DNA of 64,000 nt from positions 1,576,298 through 1,640,297 of the forward strand of contig NZ_LT629939.1 of assembly GCF_900104615.1 (NCBI RefSeq), in the 5' to 3' direction. Of this stretch, positions 43,410 to 51,936 are shown piece after piece. A program made the position numbers and the translations under genes. Numbering within the stretch: the first letter of the stretch is position 1; each line of letters opens with the position of its first letter. Under the pieces are notes generated by a model. That model worked only from the letters and a program-made list of their open reading frames with translations. It did no database searches and was not told the DNA's origin. Source of the stretch: Merdimmobilis hominis (GTDB taxonomy: Bacteria; Bacillota; Clostridia; Oscillospirales; Ruminococcaceae).

Positions 43410-45641
43410 CTACTTGATAAATCGTTTCATGGTGTTCAGCAAAGTCTTGGGCATCCGGGCCAGGTCGGAAACCTCAAAGAGGTTTTCCCCGTAGATCTCC
43501 TGAAGCTGGGGGATGTCCTCATCCAGGGCGGCCGCAAAGACCAGCACGCCGGATTTTTTGGCGTCCTCCATCACTGCTTTCAGGTGTGCCACTCCTTCTT
43601 CCATGCTGCGGTAATCCGCCGGCAGGCCATCGGAGATGATAAAGAGCAGCTTCAAATCCTCCGGGCGCTTCTTCAGTTCCGAGAGCATGTAGTTGAGGGC
43701 AGTACCGTCCCGGTTGCCGTCCAATGCCTGGGCAGCACAGATCCGGTATTTATCCTCCTTGTCTACTTTCTGGAACGGCGCCATGACCTCCATCACAACC
43801 GCCTTTTGGATCCAATCGACTGTGTGGCCGGCTACCATAACCGGAAAGTCCAAATCCACACAGAAATCATAGAGGACCAGAGCTGCATTGCTGGCGGCCT
43901 GGATCTTCGTTTGGAACAGGTTCTGCCCGCTGCTGTCCACCGCACTACTGCACATGGAACCGGATTGGTCGATGAGCAGGGCAGTGGCTACCTGGGGCCG
44001 ATCGTTTGGGAGCCGGTTCTTGGTGAAATACTTCTCGTCCGTCCGGTACAGGCTTCGGGTATCCAGCCGCCGGCCATAAGCAAGGCCGGTGAGCTTAGTT
44101 CCCCGTCTACGATCACGGAGGATTTTGAGCAGTTCCTTCTTGAGTGACTTGGAAACAGGGGAGATCTTGGGCCAGATGTAGTCATACCGCTGGATGCCTG
44201 CCTCCGGTACGGATGGAGAGCGATCTACCACGATACGGTAATCATCACCCTCAGCCGATTCATTGGCGTTTTTTTGCAGGGTGTCTTTCAGTTGGTTCTC
44301 AACCTTCTCATGGGCGGTATCTTTCGCCAGATCGGTTTCCACATTGTTCAGGATTTTCCCGAATGAGCCATCGCTGCTGCCCGCATCGCTTGCGGATTCA
44401 ATGCGGATGGTTGCATCGGCCGTCTGATTGTTATCTTCATTACCGCTCTCCTGAGTGGCCTGCTTCGCATCACCGGAGTTCCCTTCCGCTTCAGATTCTC
44501 CATCCTGCCCGTTGCCGCCGGAAGGGCCGCTGCCCTCGCCTTCTTGTTCCTCCGATTGGGAGGGGGAAGGGAGTTCAATGAAAACCCGCAGCGGCCGCCC
44601 GGAATTGCTGTCCGGGTGGTCTTGATGGTCGGAACCGGGGCCTTCGAGGATCGTCTGAAGGATTTCTTCCAGCAGGCCGGCCAGTTCTTCGTCGGATAGC
44701 TCCTGAAGTTCCTGATCGGGCTGCGTTTCTTGACCCAACTGTTCCTCAATAAGGTCCCAGTTTTCCGCCATGATGTTCAGTGCCAGCTCTTTGCGGGCCA
44801 GAGCATTGGAATTTTCCACCTCACGATTGACCTGGAGAGACAACCGAGCGATTCGGTTATGGATGTCTGCAATCCCTTCGCTAAATGCAGGGTCAATCTC
44901 AACACTGCCTATTTTGAGCAGCGTGAGCAGGGCGTTTTGGAATACGCTCCACCGCCTCTGGGCATAGTCGGGATTTTCTCGCAAAGATTCCATAAAATCG
45001 CCGCTGAAAAAAGTTTGGTTCAGGATCCGCAGGGACTTTTTGGTGTCCCCAGGGTGCAGCAGCACAATACTCCGTTCGATGTAGGCGTCTTCCAGCACAT
45101 TGTCCAGATCCTGATACAGCGTTGCAATCGCTTTACAGGTGCGGGGGCCTTTCTCCAGCGCAGCCTGGATTCCTTCCAGGCCATGCTCGTTTTGAGAAGT
45201 TACCCGATGCCGAGGTGGATAGATATTGCCAGAAGTCCAGGTTTCCCACTGTGTTTTTAACAGCGAGAAGTCCGTAAACAGGCAATGGGCAAACTCATGG
45301 CAGGCTAATCCCATGACACAATAGTTCCGATCGCTCCGGCGCGAGAGTTTCTGAATCGCAGGATAAGCCGCATTGATGACCACAGTGATATTATTTGTGT
45401 AGGCAGTCACGGCGTTTGGCTTTTCATCCCAGATAACCCTAGGCAGGGCGTGGATGTCCTTGCGGCCGGTACGGCCAACCAAATAGGCTCCCAGGCTGCT
45501 GAGCTGGCGCTGATACGCCGCGCTGCAGAAGATGTCCCGATCGCTGAGGCCGGCGCGGGCATCCATCAGGGCTTTCTGGATGGTGGCCGGGGTAATGATT
45601 GTTTTTCGGTATTCGGCTTCCAGCCGTTTCTTTTCTGACAT
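43410..45641 (-). CDS. VWA-domain protein (CobT-like) with metallopeptidase-like N-terminus
   Basis: The 743-residue protein has CHEFAHCLF (HExxH-type) near residue 130, then a helical region, an acidic low-complexity middle, and a C-terminal von Willebrand A domain. The metal-ion site is visible (LIDQSGSMCSS for DxSxS, and LFIISDGLP). CobT-like VWA proteins work with MoxR-type AAA ATPases; one is encoded immediately upstream. The ATG at 45641 has AGGAGGAAAGTCT upstream. Role in the element unknown: remodelling of a complex or defence are both possible. Confidence 0.8.
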   Translation of the reverse strand: MSEKKRLEAEYRKTIITPATIQKALMDARAGLSDRDIFCSAAYQRQLSSLGAYLVGRTGRKDIHALPRVIWDEKPNAVTAYTNNITVVINAAYPAIQKLSRRSDRNYCVMGLACHEFAHCLFTDFSLLKTQWETWTSGNIYPPRHRVTSQNEHGLEGIQAALEKGPRTCKAIATLYQDLDNVLEDAYIERSIVLLHPGDTKKSLRILNQTFFSGDFMESLRENPDYAQRRWSVFQNALLTLLKIGSVEIDPAFSEGIADIHNRIARLSLQVNREVENSNALARKELALNIMAENWDLIEEQLGQETQPDQELQELSDEELAGLLEEILQTILEGPGSDHQDHPDSNSGRPLRVFIELPSPSQSEEQEGEGSGPSGGNGQDGESEAEGNSGDAKQATQESGNEDNNQTADATIRIESASDAGSSDGSFGKILNNVETDLAKDTAHEKVENQLKDTLQKNANESAEGDDYRIVVDRSPSVPEAGIQRYDYIWPKISPVSKSLKKELLKILRDRRRGTKLTGLAYGRRLDTRSLYRTDEKYFTKNRLPNDRPQVATALLIDQSGSMCSSAVDSSGQNLFQTKIQAASNAALVLYDFCVDLDFPVMVAGHTVDWIQKAVVMEVMAPFQKVDKEDKYRICAAQALDGNRDGTALNYMLSELKKRPEDLKLLFIISDGLPADYRSMEEGVAHLKAVMEDAKKSGVLVFAAALDEDIPQLQEIYGENLFEVSDLARMPKTLLNTMKRFIK

Positions 45642-45660
45642 AGACTTTCCTCCTAATGAA

Positions 45661-45713
45661 AAATCCCCTGATATGTGCGCACAACTGGTCGATTGTACGC
45701 ACGCAAAGGGGAT
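45661..45713. other. intercistronic hairpin between ATPase and VWA genes
   Basis: AATCCCCT pairs with AGGGGATT, with an inner TGCG/CGCA stem. It has no T-run, so mRNA stability or processing is more likely than termination. Confidence 0.45.
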
Positions 45714-45723
45714 TACATGTTGG

Positions 45724-47661
45724 TTATTCAAGTTCTTCAATGCTTTGGTGGATGCAGGTACGCACCAGGGCAATATCATCGGGGTCTTCGCCCACAGAGG
45801 GAAGAACGGTGAGTTCCGCTGCAGCGCGCATATCGCCGCCGAGAAGGACCGTCATCTTGGCCCAGTTGATTGCCTCACGGGTGCCGACACTCCCACCTTC
45901 GATCTCCGCAGAGAAGTTGTCCTGGATACGGAGCACCGTCTGGACGATAGTGCGGCAAGCCTGTTCAGTGATCTCGGGGACGTGCATTCGGATGCGCTCC
46001 ACCATTTCATCTTCGCTGGGGTGATTCAGATCGCATTTGACCTCGATACGGCTGTATACCGATTGGTTGCCATCCGTTGTACCGGCGTAGCCGACATTCT
46101 GGGTAAACACAATGACGGTATCGGGATGCCGCTGGATCACCTCGCCGGTGGGGAGACGGAGCTGCCCATTCTCTAAGATGTTGTTAAGGCCTACCAGAAC
46201 GCCAGGCTTGAGGATGGTGTTCATCTCCTGGAGCTCCACCAGCCAGCCGCGTTGGAATCCCATGGCCAGGTCAGAGTAGACCACCTTGAACTTGGAATTC
46301 TCACCGCTGAACAGCCCGACATCCTTCTTGCAAACGCTGATCAGCTTGGCCGTCAGCGCCGCGAAACATTCTGCTTCGCCAGCTTCTTCGTTTTCTATGC
46401 CGGTGATCTGTTCATAGACCACATCCGGCATAGAGGCAATTTCGAGAAAGCTGGGCAGAGCAAGGCCGCTGTCCCGCAACGCATAGAGGAGGTAATCGTA
46501 CAACTCAGCGTCGGTAGTGATTTTGGATTCAGTGTTTGGGATCAGGTTGGAGGTGAGATCAAAAAATTCAAGCTCTGCGTGCCCGGTAATGACCCCATAG
46601 GGGTTGCCGAACATGGATGCCAGGGCTTTGGCGCCTTCCGTTTTACCGGAACCGGCCGGTCCCCGCATCATGATGTTGCGGAAGGGCTTCCTAAAGATGG
46701 ACGAACCAGCCACCGCTTTGGCGATGTTCATCACCGCCGGAACCGGTACATACCAGTCCGGAATGGTGAGCAGCCGGCTGCGATCCTCATCATCGTAAAC
46801 CCGATCCGGATCGATGGGGTACATGTTGGGTTCAACCGTGACTGGGCAATCGGATCGTACCGTTTTTAAGATGCCTTCCAGTACGAACAGATGCTGCTGC
46901 TCCAAAGCAGCGTTATTTTCCGACAATGGCATCAGCAGCATATCCGGGGCAAACATAACAGTCGGTTCCTCAGTTTTGACATAGCCGATTTTTTCATTCC
47001 GCAGCAGCACTTTCAGGCATCCATCCCGGGCGTTCAGGTAAGAACTGTCTACCTGAAACGGTGCATTATACGCCGCTCTCGTTGCAGGATTTATCTGATC
47101 CTTCAACTGGAGAAACAGTTCCCCTAAAATATCTTCTGCACGGGCGGGGCCGCTGGGAAATTTCAGACGATATTCCCTGGCAAAGCCAGCCGTTATCATG
47201 GCGAAGCCGCTGGAATTGCTCTCATACTGCATGATGGCAAAGAGCATAGCGCAGATCGCTTCCTTTGCTCCGGCATCTTCCAGACGCATACTATCCCATT
47301 TTTCCTCAAGATGGTTCCACACGATTCCCCGCAGCTCGAACTTTTCAAATCTGGAGTATTCCAGAATGTAAGCCCTGCCGTCAAGATGGGCGGGACTGCC
47401 GTACTCGAAGAAATACCGGCCGACTTCATCGGCAGCATAACCAGCGCTGGATGTGGCGAGAGAGGCGGGATTCTTTTTGGACTCCCAAAGCCGGAACCAG
47501 GCGGTTTCATTCTGGCCGAATACATTCGCGATTGCGTTTGCTGCAAAAGCCGGAACGCCTAACCTGTCCAAAGAAGCGGCGAAAAACGGCTTCATATTGT
47601 CGATCAGTTCGGCGGGCGTCGTAAGGTCTGTCAGCAACGAATAAAGTGTTTTCTTTGGCAT
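45724..47661 (-). CDS. MoxR-type AAA+ ATPase
   Basis: The 645-residue protein has the AAA core in its C-terminal half: MRGPAGSGKTEGAKAL (Walker A), then a Walker B region and VIVFTQN, SVYSRIEVKCDL (sensor/arginine-finger type). The N-terminal 280 residues are unrecognised. It pairs with the VWA protein, following the MoxR-VWA chaperone logic. ATG 47661 has AAGGAGATTTT upstream. First gene of an operon behind class-A leader copy 3. Confidence 0.82.
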   Translation of the reverse strand: MPKKTLYSLLTDLTTPAELIDNMKPFFAASLDRLGVPAFAANAIANVFGQNETAWFRLWESKKNPASLATSSAGYAADEVGRYFFEYGSPAHLDGRAYILEYSRFEKFELRGIVWNHLEEKWDSMRLEDAGAKEAICAMLFAIMQYESNSSGFAMITAGFAREYRLKFPSGPARAEDILGELFLQLKDQINPATRAAYNAPFQVDSSYLNARDGCLKVLLRNEKIGYVKTEEPTVMFAPDMLLMPLSENNAALEQQHLFVLEGILKTVRSDCPVTVEPNMYPIDPDRVYDDEDRSRLLTIPDWYVPVPAVMNIAKAVAGSSIFRKPFRNIMMRGPAGSGKTEGAKALASMFGNPYGVITGHAELEFFDLTSNLIPNTESKITTDAELYDYLLYALRDSGLALPSFLEIASMPDVVYEQITGIENEEAGEAECFAALTAKLISVCKKDVGLFSGENSKFKVVYSDLAMGFQRGWLVELQEMNTILKPGVLVGLNNILENGQLRLPTGEVIQRHPDTVIVFTQNVGYAGTTDGNQSVYSRIEVKCDLNHPSEDEMVERIRMHVPEITEQACRTIVQTVLRIQDNFSAEIEGGSVGTREAINWAKMTVLLGGDMRAAAELTVLPSVGEDPDDIALVRTCIHQSIEELE

Positions 47662-47749
47662 AAAATCTCCTTCTTTTCTTGGTTTTTGGTATGATCTATA
47701 TGGAAAGGCCCCTTCCCTTGACCAAAGGGAAGATTCCTTGAATTGGCAA

Positions 47750-47910
47750 TAAAAAAGGCACGGTCGCGCCCAAAAGGGCGCAATCGTGCCGTTAGGTTTC
47801 ACACCGGCCAGCTGTCAGTATGGACAGGAGGCCTTACTTTACTGCTTCGGTGAGCAGCGGATACTTTCATGGAATATCTGAAGTGTACCCCCGTTTTTGT
47901 ATCGTGTCAA
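47750..47910 (-). promoter_or_regulatory. class-A promoter, leader peptide and attenuator, copy 3
   Basis: TTGACA (47910-47905), 17 bp, TACACT (47887-47882), leader ORF 47870-47799 (23 codons), terminator stem 47790-47757 plus T-run, then a second hairpin (CTTCCCTT/AAGGGAAG) at about 47700-47740. Controls the ATPase-VWA operon. Confidence 0.85.
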
Positions 47911-47945
47911 GGGCTTGTGAATGAGAAAAGCCGGGATAGTATGGT

Positions 47946-48062
47946 CTATCCCAGCTCGTGCTCTGAAATCCAACCGACAAGCGCTTCAACAGGCTTTTCT
48001 CCAGCAGCAATTTGCAGAATAATATTGGATAATCCTATTTTGTGAAAGCTGCGTCTTGCATT
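47946..48062 (-). pseudogene. in-frame coding remnant beyond the stop of the next gene
   Basis: Directly after the TAA ending the 48063-48770 gene, the same frame stays open for 38 codons (ARRSFHKIGLSNIILQIAAG then EKPVEALVGWISEHELG) and then stops. It has no start codon. It looks protein-like, so it may be the cut-off tail of a fused gene, or reached by read-through. Confidence 0.4.
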
Positions 48063-48770
48063 TTAAGCCATCCCGACTTCCACGCCATTGGAATCCTGCC
48101 CCCAGCTGACGATCACCTGCTCGTCGGCGGTAAAATCCGCCGCGATCCCGTTCTCCCGGAAAATTTCAATCAGTTTTGAGAGAACAAGAGCTTCGGTTGG
48201 CAACCGAAGCTCTTCGTGATCATTCAGGAGACAGGTGTGGATGCTTGGGTCTTCGTTGGCAATGCAGGAGAGCAGCTCCATCAGCCTTGATTCGCCGGTG
48301 CTGCCGTCTTCCTCATCCTTGGAATTCCACCAGGCTTCCGCCTGGCTCTGGGCTTCTTCCGGCGATAGTTCCCGTTTGCACAGCTGTTCTGGTATGAACT
48401 GCATGGCCGGCGCTTCGTTATGGGGAGCGTCCGGCGATGGTTCATCGGAACTGCCAGAGAATTTTTCCTCAAATTCCCGGCTGTCCATATTCCAGATCTG
48501 AGCGCCAATTTTAAAGAACCTGCCGATCCGGTCGGACACCCGATCCCAAAGGGCCATAAGTCCCAGTATAGGGGCTTGCAGCATAGCCTTGGCGAAAGAA
48601 ACGGCATTCTTAAAATAGACCCGGCAGGGTCCCACCGCTGCGAAGATCAGCAAAAACACTAACACAACAGTTGGCAGCGCGACGGCAATCCGACAGGCCA
48701 CCATTGCCAAAAGGAGCCTTACCAAAAGGCCCGAGCCGAACGGCTTACTTTTTTGATTCATTTTGGTCAT
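48063..48770 (-). CDS. membrane-anchored unknown protein
   Basis: The 235-residue protein has two hydrophobic stretches in the first 70 residues (LLVRLLLAMVACRIAVALP and VVLVFLLIFAAVGPC). An amphipathic region, an acidic linker and a C-terminal domain (LVLSKLIEIFRENGIAADF) with no recognised family follow. AAGGAAATAGAAA precedes its ATG, which lies 26 nt inside the upstream gene. It is coupled to an SSB-like gene. Confidence 0.55.
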   Translation of the reverse strand: MTKMNQKSKPFGSGLLVRLLLAMVACRIAVALPTVVLVFLLIFAAVGPCRVYFKNAVSFAKAMLQAPILGLMALWDRVSDRIGRFFKIGAQIWNMDSREFEEKFSGSSDEPSPDAPHNEAPAMQFIPEQLCKRELSPEEAQSQAEAWWNSKDEEDGSTGESRLMELLSCIANEDPSIHTCLLNDHEELRLPTEALVLSKLIEIFRENGIAADFTADEQVIVSWGQDSNGVEVGMA

Positions 48771-49416
48771 TTTCTATTTCCTTCTTTCCGATTTTTGCAT
48801 AATTTACATCGAATAACTTGAGTCCCAGAACGCCGAATGCGGTAGCTTCCAGTTTTCCCTGCGCAATGATGTGCGCTTTGTCCTTTAATTTCAACCGTTC
48901 CACCTTGTCAGCCACTTCACCGTATCCGGTGCAGTAAACCGTCAGATAGGTTTCCCGGTCAAAGTCTGAGGAGGGATTGGAGAAAAGGCTGAACGCGACT
49001 TTCCGATAGTCCCCATGATCCTTGAAGATCTCGGTATCGGAAAGTTTGCGCACACCGCCTTCCATCTGGGCAACAGAAAAGATGGGCTCTTTTTCCGCGC
49101 TGAAGGTCACATCCAGGGCGTAGACACGAAGCTGGTCGATTTCCTGGCCGCTGTCGCGGTCCTGATAAGCGATCCTTTGCATAACTCCAATTACACGCAG
49201 GAGGCTGCCTTCCGCAATCCCTTTTTCCAGCTCTTCAGCCTGCTCTTTGACAGCTGCGAAGCCGGAACGGCCGGTAATGACAAGTTCGATGTCGATCGTG
49301 TTCTCTGATTTGTATTTCCCTGAAAAAACACAGGGCAGCGTTGCAGATTTTCCGCTTTTTGAGAAGACAAATCTTTCTGCTGCCGGACGAAGATCCAGGA
49401 TCACATTACATGGCAT
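48745..49416 (-). CDS. SSB-like/OB-fold candidate, 223 residues
   Basis: A beta-rich protein begins MPCNVILDLRPAAERFVFSK. It contains GSLLRVIGVMQRIAYQDRDSG and YALDVTFSAEKEPIF, strand patterns that recall single-strand-binding OB folds. A second beta unit follows (YRKVAFSLFSNPS, YLTVYCTGYGEVADKVERL, AHIIAQGKLEA). It could be a two-OB-fold binding protein. The short start at 49416 is supported by AAAGGGG and avoids the leader. Not confirmed. Confidence 0.5.
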   Translation of the reverse strand: MPCNVILDLRPAAERFVFSKSGKSATLPCVFSGKYKSENTIDIELVITGRSGFAAVKEQAEELEKGIAEGSLLRVIGVMQRIAYQDRDSGQEIDQLRVYALDVTFSAEKEPIFSVAQMEGGVRKLSDTEIFKDHGDYRKVAFSLFSNPSSDFDRETYLTVYCTGYGEVADKVERLKLKDKAHIIAQGKLEATAFGVLGLKLFDVNYAKIGKKEIENDQNESKK

Positions 49417-49465
49417 TGTTGGTTCCCCTTTCTTTAGGTGCCTAAACGGCTGATGGTTTATAGAC

Positions 49466-49626
49466 GAAAAAAGGCACGGTCGCGCCCAGAAGGGCGCAAT
49501 CGTGCCGTTAGGTTTCACACCGGCCAGCTGTCAACAGGGACGGGAGGCCTTACTTTACTGCTTCGGTGAGCAGCGGATACTTTCATGGAATACCTGAAGT
49601 GTACTCCCGTTTTTGTATCGTGTCAA
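49466..49626 (-). promoter_or_regulatory. class-A promoter, leader peptide and attenuator, copy 4
   Basis: TTGACA (49626-49621), 17 bp, TACACT (49603-49598), leader ORF 49586-49515 (23 codons), terminator stem 49506-49473 plus T-run. Unlike the other copies, no clear second hairpin follows. Controls the SSB-like gene and its partner. Confidence 0.83.
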
Positions 49627-49636
49627 GGGCCGGCAC

Positions 49637-49664
49637 TTGATTTCTACTGCCAATATGGTATGAT
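49637..49664 (+). promoter_or_regulatory. sigma-A promoter upstream of the ECF sigma gene
   Basis: TTGATT, 16 bp, TATGAT on the plus strand, about 11 bp from the divergent class-A promoter. The 200 bp after it hold no gene and end near a T-run at 49835-49845, so a short leader transcript is possible. Confidence 0.5.
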
Positions 49665-49866
49665 GATAGAGAAGGAAAGCATTGTCTTTTCCTTATTCTC
49701 CCGCCGGTCGGACTGCCGTTGTTACCATCCATCTTTCCCGTACATTCCTGTATTGACCAGCATCAAAAAAGTCCGGCCATGTCTATCCGGTGCCGCCTGT
49801 TCCGCCTCGAAAAGTTAGGAAGGAATGGGTGGCTTTTTATTTTTTCTGAGGATCAGTAAATTTGTG

Positions 49867-49892
49867 TTGCAAATGCGGTGATTCCTCGTCTT
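49867..49892 (+). promoter_or_regulatory. ECF-type promoter, copy 1 (autoregulatory)
   Basis: TTGCA, 15 bp, CGTCTT, followed by TTATTATGAGAGG. The same arrangement occurs at 51323-51348. It lies 22 bp before the sigma gene start. Confidence 0.65.
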
Positions 49893-49913
49893 TTATTATG
49901 AGAGGTGATACAT

Positions 49914-50504
49914 TTGATTTTCCTTATGCTGCAGGCAATCGAAGACGAATCTGACCGCAACCGGCTGTCCGCCTTCTATTTGCAGTATTATGGCCTGCTG
50001 AAAGCCAAAGCAGAATTTGTTTTGAAGCAATTCCATATTGGGGGTTCTTCCAATTTGGCTGAAGATATGGTTCAGGATGCGATGGCCAAAATGATCCAGA
50101 ATATTGATACGATTTCAAAATTAAGCGATCCTCAGCTGGTAGCTTACGGTGTCAAAACGGTACAATCCTGCGCCACTGACTACTGCCGGAAAATGATTTC
50201 ACAGCAAAAAGCCATTGAAGATAAAGGGATTTTAGAAGGAGCTGATGAGGATAAAGTATGGGAAGACTATACCGGTCTTTTTACCGAAGAAGATCCCATG
50301 CTTTTTCTTGGAGGGGTTCTGGCGGCCCTTCCCCAAAAAAGTCGTGATGTCCTCCTCTACAAACATTATTTTGACTATAGCGACAAAAAAATCGCGGAGC
50401 TTTTAGGGATACAAGAAAATTCAGTACGGATGGCACTGTCAAGAGCAAGAAAAAAGGTACGAAAAACTTGGGCTGCAATCAAAAAGGAAAAAGGAGAAGG
50501 ATGA
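49914..50504 (+). CDS. ECF-type RNA polymerase sigma factor
   Basis: The 196-residue protein has sigma region 2 (LAEDMVQDAMAKMIQNIDTI) and region 4 with a helix-turn-helix (LPQKSRDVLLYKHYFDYSDKKIAELLGIQENSVRMALSRARK; pieces of one domain). A TTG start at 49914 is placed 7 nt after AGAGG and fits a transcription start near 49899. The GTG at 49905 overlaps the ribosome site. Its anti-sigma gene follows after 3 bp. It likely reads its own promoter and that of the secreted protein. Confidence 0.82.
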   Translation: MIFLMLQAIEDESDRNRLSAFYLQYYGLLKAKAEFVLKQFHIGGSSNLAEDMVQDAMAKMIQNIDTISKLSDPQLVAYGVKTVQSCATDYCRKMISQQKAIEDKGILEGADEDKVWEDYTGLFTEEDPMLFLGGVLAALPQKSRDVLLYKHYFDYSDKKIAELLGIQENSVRMALSRARKKVRKTWAAIKKEKGEG

Positions 50505-50507
50505 CAG

Positions 50508-51260
50508 ATGATTTATAATAATGAGCAGCAGCTTTTAAAGGTAGAAGACGAACTATTTAATTTGGCACTATTGGGACTTTTGGAGATTGAAGGGCGTAAA
50601 CTGATCGAGGAAAAAGAGCAGATGGTCCAAAGGGGAGAATACGCTTCCCCGCCTGCGGATCAGCTGCGCCGCATTGAAAAAATGATCCGGCAGGGCGAAA
50701 GAAAAAAAGTGTTCCAATCATCTATTCGAAAAATTTCCCCTGTTATTTCAAAGGTCGCTGTGTGGTTTATGGTGTTTATCATGGGAACCGGCACCGTGGT
50801 CTTTGCCTCAGCTGATATACGCGAAGCGCTCTATCGGCTGATTGTTGAACAACACGAAAGATATTCGCAAATTGAACTGCAGCAGGGAGAAGAAAATAAT
50901 GCTGAATATATCTCCAATGCCGCTTCTTATGTTCCGTCCTATGTGCCGGACCAAATGGAATTAGATCAGATTGAAAAATTGCGGTACAGTGTCAACGCAT
51001 CCTATATTGGAAAGGACAATGAGGAACTGTACCTGACCTTCCGGCAGATCGATCCTACCGGCAGCGCGGAAATCCGCGTGGACACCGAGGATGCGAATCG
51101 GATTGAAAGCGTTGCGATAGGAAGCAGCGAAGGGCTCCTGGTTGAAAAAGACGGATCTATTCAGATCGTCTGGAACGCAGATGGGACTGTTTTGACGGTG
51201 ATCTCCAATCTCAACGAGGAAGAGGTGCTCCGTTTTGCACAGGGGATTCAAACTCCATAG
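50508..51260 (+). CDS. membrane anti-sigma factor with DUF4367-like domain
   Basis: The 250-residue protein has a cytoplasmic helical N-terminus of about 80 residues, one membrane span (ISKVAVWFMVFIMGTGTVVFAS) and an extracytoplasmic part of DUF4367 type (ELYLTFRQIDPTG, EGLLVEKDGSIQIVWNADG). The arrangement suits a sensor that holds the ECF sigma factor at the membrane and frees it on an external signal. It is translationally adjacent to the sigma gene. Confidence 0.78.
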   Translation: MIYNNEQQLLKVEDELFNLALLGLLEIEGRKLIEEKEQMVQRGEYASPPADQLRRIEKMIRQGERKKVFQSSIRKISPVISKVAVWFMVFIMGTGTVVFASADIREALYRLIVEQHERYSQIELQQGEENNAEYISNAASYVPSYVPDQMELDQIEKLRYSVNASYIGKDNEELYLTFRQIDPTGSAEIRVDTEDANRIESVAIGSSEGLLVEKDGSIQIVWNADGTVLTVISNLNEEEVLRFAQGIQTP

Positions 51261-51273
51261 GGCCAGAATTACG

Positions 51274-51316
51274 AAAATGAGGGGATGGTGAAAACTTTTC
51301 CCTCATTTTTTATTTT
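51274..51316 (+). terminator. intrinsic terminator after the sigma/anti-sigma pair
   Basis: AAAATGAGGG and CCCTCATTTT, loop of 16, followed by a T-rich tract. Confidence 0.75.
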
Positions 51317-51322
51317 ATCGGT

Positions 51323-51348
51323 TGCATTTTGCCTTGTCTCCCGTCTTA
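51323..51348 (+). promoter_or_regulatory. ECF-type promoter, copy 2
   Basis: TTGCA, 15 bp, CGTCTT, then ATTCTATGAGAGG, matching the site before the sigma gene in both boxes, spacing and early transcribed bases. Confidence 0.65.
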
Positions 51349-51378
51349 TTCTATGAGAGGACTAAAGGAGGCAATCAC

Positions 51379-51771
51379 ATGAAATCAATGAAGCGCGCTC
51401 TCAGCCTGGGCCTTGCCCTGATGGTTATGACGGCAGCTACCAGCGTAGCCTACGCCAGATATGCCTACATCCGCCAATTTACCTTTGACGGGGATATTGG
51501 TGCGACATCGGTGTACGGGGAGGCCTATGTGTCGCTGGATGGACAGGACTCATCCATGACCACCATCACCTTACAACGCTCCAGCGATGGAGGCCGTACC
51601 TATAAGACCGACCGGGTGCTGACTGCCAGGCATACGACCAGCAGCTCCTACTCTGCGGTGGGCGAGGCCGATAACCTCAACCCCGCCTATGAGTACCGGC
51701 TGAAAGCTGAGGTCTTCGTCTATGACGAAGATAACAACGAAATCGACTACGACGTAGCATATATCGACTAA
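51379..51771 (+). CDS. small secreted protein, probable ECF sigma target
   Basis: The 130-residue protein has a signal peptide (KRALSLGLALMVMTAATSVAYA) cut after AYA. The mature part is rich in Tyr, Ser, Thr and Asp with an Ig- or fibronectin-like strand pattern (TSVYGEAYVSLDGQ, TTITLQRSSDGG, YEYRLKAEVFVYD). A strong AAAGGAGGCAATCAC precedes ATG 51379. It follows the sigma/anti-sigma pair and has the same promoter type. Function unknown. Confidence 0.65.
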   Translation: MKSMKRALSLGLALMVMTAATSVAYARYAYIRQFTFDGDIGATSVYGEAYVSLDGQDSSMTTITLQRSSDGGRTYKTDRVLTARHTTSSSYSAVGEADNLNPAYEYRLKAEVFVYDEDNNEIDYDVAYID

Positions 51772-51799
51772 ACCCAAGTGTTCCTCTCACAATTTCATA

Positions 51800-51851
51800 A
51801 AAACTCAGGGTGTGCAGCGCAAAACGACGCTTGCCATACCCTGAGTTTTTT
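51800..51851. terminator. intrinsic terminator after the secreted protein gene
   Basis: AAACTCAGGGT and ACCCTGAGTTT around a 20-nt loop, with T-run after. Confidence 0.8.
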
Positions 51852-51936
51852 ATCCACTGAAAGGGGGCGATCCCGATGATGTAACCTATCTTCGCCGGAA
51901 AATCCACACGAAAAGCAACAATGGGAGGTTGAGAGA

